A stretch of 6,029 bases of DNA. Source: Planctomycetota bacterium (GTDB lineage Bacteria; Planctomycetota; Phycisphaerae; UBA1845). Position 1 is the stretch's first letter; each line of letters begins with the position of its first letter. The DNA is taken from the NCBI GenBank assembly GCA_022561255.1, contig JADFRO010000200.1, positions 1 through 6,029 on the forward strand. The letters are read 5' to 3'. Of the stretch, positions 5,576 to 6,029 are shown piece by piece. The notes beneath the pieces were generated by a model. That model ran no database searches, was not told the origin of the DNA, and was given only the letters and a program-made list of their open reading frames with translations. The translations under genes were made by a program, and so were the position numbers.

Positions 5576-5604
5576 CCCCATTCTTCGCGCAGCGAAGGGT
5601 GGGG
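5576..5604. repeat. 13-bp hairpin repeat (CCCCATT...GGTGGGG type)
   Basis: CCCCA (5576-5580) pairs with TGGGG (5600-5604), TT 5581-5582 forms two G-U pairs with GG 5598-5599, and CTTCGC (5583-5588) pairs with GCGAAG (5592-5597) around a GCA loop. The result is a continuous 13-bp RNA stem. The 'GGGTGCCCCATTCTTCGC' wording matches a dispersed repeat type I recall from acidobacterial and planctomycete genomes; this could not be verified here. Confidence 0.6.
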
Positions 5605-5640
5605 AATGGATGCGCGTCCGTGACACTTTCTGCGGAGCCC

Positions 5641-5667
5641 CTGGGAGGGCGATCCTCCTGGCGAGCC
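5641..5667 (-). repeat. Imperfect palindrome, copy 1 of an inverted pair
   Basis: GGAGG (5644-5648) pairs with CCTCC (5654-5658), extended by two G-U pairs and a C-G pair to 5641-5661. Read on the minus strand, 5667 down to 5643 matches 5695-5719 at 20 of 25 positions without gaps, so the two are diverged copies of the same unit in opposite orientation. Confidence 0.5.
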
Positions 5668-5692
5668 GTGACGTTCACATCTCATGACGGTT

Positions 5693-5728
5693 GTGGCTCG
5701 GCGGGAGCCTCACCCTCCCGCGAGGCAC
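5693..5728 (+). repeat. 13-bp imperfect palindrome, copy 2 of an inverted pair
   Basis: GCGGGAG (5701-5707) pairs perfectly with CTCCCGC (5715-5721) around a 7-nt loop. Beyond a bulged G5700, CTC/GAG and GTG/CAC extend the stem with one mismatch to 5693-5728. The 'GGCTCGGCGGGAGCCTCACC' wording resembles an abundant planctomycete intergenic repeat as I remember it. Its partner is at 5643-5667. Confidence 0.6.
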
Positions 5729-5789
5729 GAATCGCCAATCTCCGCCAATTCCGTCACGGACCCAGCCTTGAGACCGCCGTAGGGAAACC

Positions 5790-5819
5790 TTGACCCGTCT
5801 ACCCGTCTTCGGTTACCAT
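5790..5819 (+). promoter_or_regulatory. Candidate promoter for the gene starting at 6026
   Basis: TTGACC (5790-5795, 5 of 6 to the -35 consensus) and TACCAT (5814-5819, 4 of 6 to the -10) are 18 bp apart. A perfect tandem 8-bp repeat, ACCCGTCT at 5793-5800 and 5801-5808, covers the -35 end and spacer. Transcription would begin near 5826 and leave a leader of about 200 nt. Confidence 0.3.
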
Positions 5820-6012
5820 AAACCCCAGGCTGCGAGGCAGTTCTAGCGCGGCCGCTCGGTCGGAGCGTTATTTCTTCAATTCGGTTGTCGCGGCATCGGC
5901 TCCGCCCGCCCCCGGCCACAGCTGGAAACCCGAAACACTTTTCGCGCGTGACCCCGGCGAGGTTCCGCGCGCGTACGCTTGAAGATCGGGAGATGCATAG
6001 CCGCACCTTTTT

Positions 6013-6029
6013 GGGAGAAAGACAGATGA
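6013..6029 (+). promoter_or_regulatory. Ribosome binding site and probable start codon of the next gene
   Basis: GGGAG at 6013-6017 lies 8 nt before an ATG at 6026-6028, at the very edge of the window. This is a typical translation start, so a + strand gene probably begins here; nothing can be said about its product. Confidence 0.5.

Larger units (their letters stand above)
5459..6012. other. Gene-free region: REP-like repeat mosaic followed by a putative leader
   Basis: No frame on either strand in this stretch reads like a protein. The translated products are Arg/Pro/Ser-rich, lack ribosome binding sites and run through the palindromes. About 5498-5728 is a cluster of inverted repeats listed individually. 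About 5790-6012 has a candidate promoter and no clear structure beyond a short 5-bp stem (CGCTC 5853-5857 with GAGCG 5863-5867, followed by TTATTTCTT), too weak to call a terminator. Confidence 0.6.

Noticed and set aside
5498..5728. CRISPR array or insertion sequence as explanation for the repeats
   Set aside because: The units are different palindromes without regular spacing or unique spacers, and no transposase gene or terminal inverted repeats with target duplication are visible.
5275..5793. 172-codon + strand open frame running from the peptidase gene into the repeat region
   Set aside because: It starts inside the peptidase gene in another frame, has no ribosome binding site, is rich in Arg/Ser/Gly/Pro, and reads straight through the palindromic repeats.
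5455..6006. Minus-strand open frames in the 3' intergenic region
   Set aside because: They are low-complexity Arg/Pro/Ser-rich translations of repeats with no ribosome binding site and no recognisable domain.

Overview
This looks like a chromosomal segment from a fairly GC-rich, free-living, Gram-negative-type bacterium. I favour Planctomycetota. The reasons are an exported protein with an IPTL-type C-terminal sorting signal and a long gene-free stretch filled with short REP-like palindromes. That combination is common in planctomycete (and some acidobacterial) genomes as I remember them. No rRNA or other phylogenetic marker is present, so the placement is an inference. I see no tRNA, rRNA, CRISPR array, transposase, integrase or phage gene.

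Layout. Positions 1-2121 hold the end of a high-affinity zinc/manganese ABC importer operon on the + strand: the 3' part of the periplasmic metal-binding protein (znuA-like), the ATPase (znuC-like) and the membrane permease (znuB-like). A 23-codon open frame is wedged between znuC and znuB. Its start overlaps the znuC stop (ATGA), it has a good ribosome binding site, and it ends 12 nt before znuB in the same frame. Positions 2168-2608 carry a minus-strand gene for a small acidic protein I do not recognise, convergent with znuB and divergent from the next gene. Positions 2761-3720 encode epoxyqueuosine reductase (queG), the last enzyme of tRNA queuosine synthesis, with all expected Fe-S cysteines. 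A hairpin follows it, then a TATAAT promoter element and a structured leader. Positions 3938-5458 encode a secreted M23-family (LytM/lysostaphin-type) metallopeptidase-like protein with a Trp-rich beta domain, an Ig-like domain and an IPTL-CTERM sorting tail.

Positions 5459-6029 contain no convincing gene. The first half is a mosaic of at least four palindromic repeat units, two of which are diverged copies in opposite orientation. The second half has a candidate promoter and a long leader ending in a ribosome binding site and an ATG at 6026, probably the start of the next gene.

Functionally, only the importer genes form a clear unit: metal capture in the periplasm, transport through the permease, and ATP hydrolysis. 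queG, the unknown minus-strand gene and the peptidase look like independent transcription units. The most unusual points are the small frame between znuC and znuB, the inverted repeat straddling the queG start region, the domain architecture of the exported peptidase, and the repeat cluster. I found no clear evidence of an undescribed defence or mobile system here.
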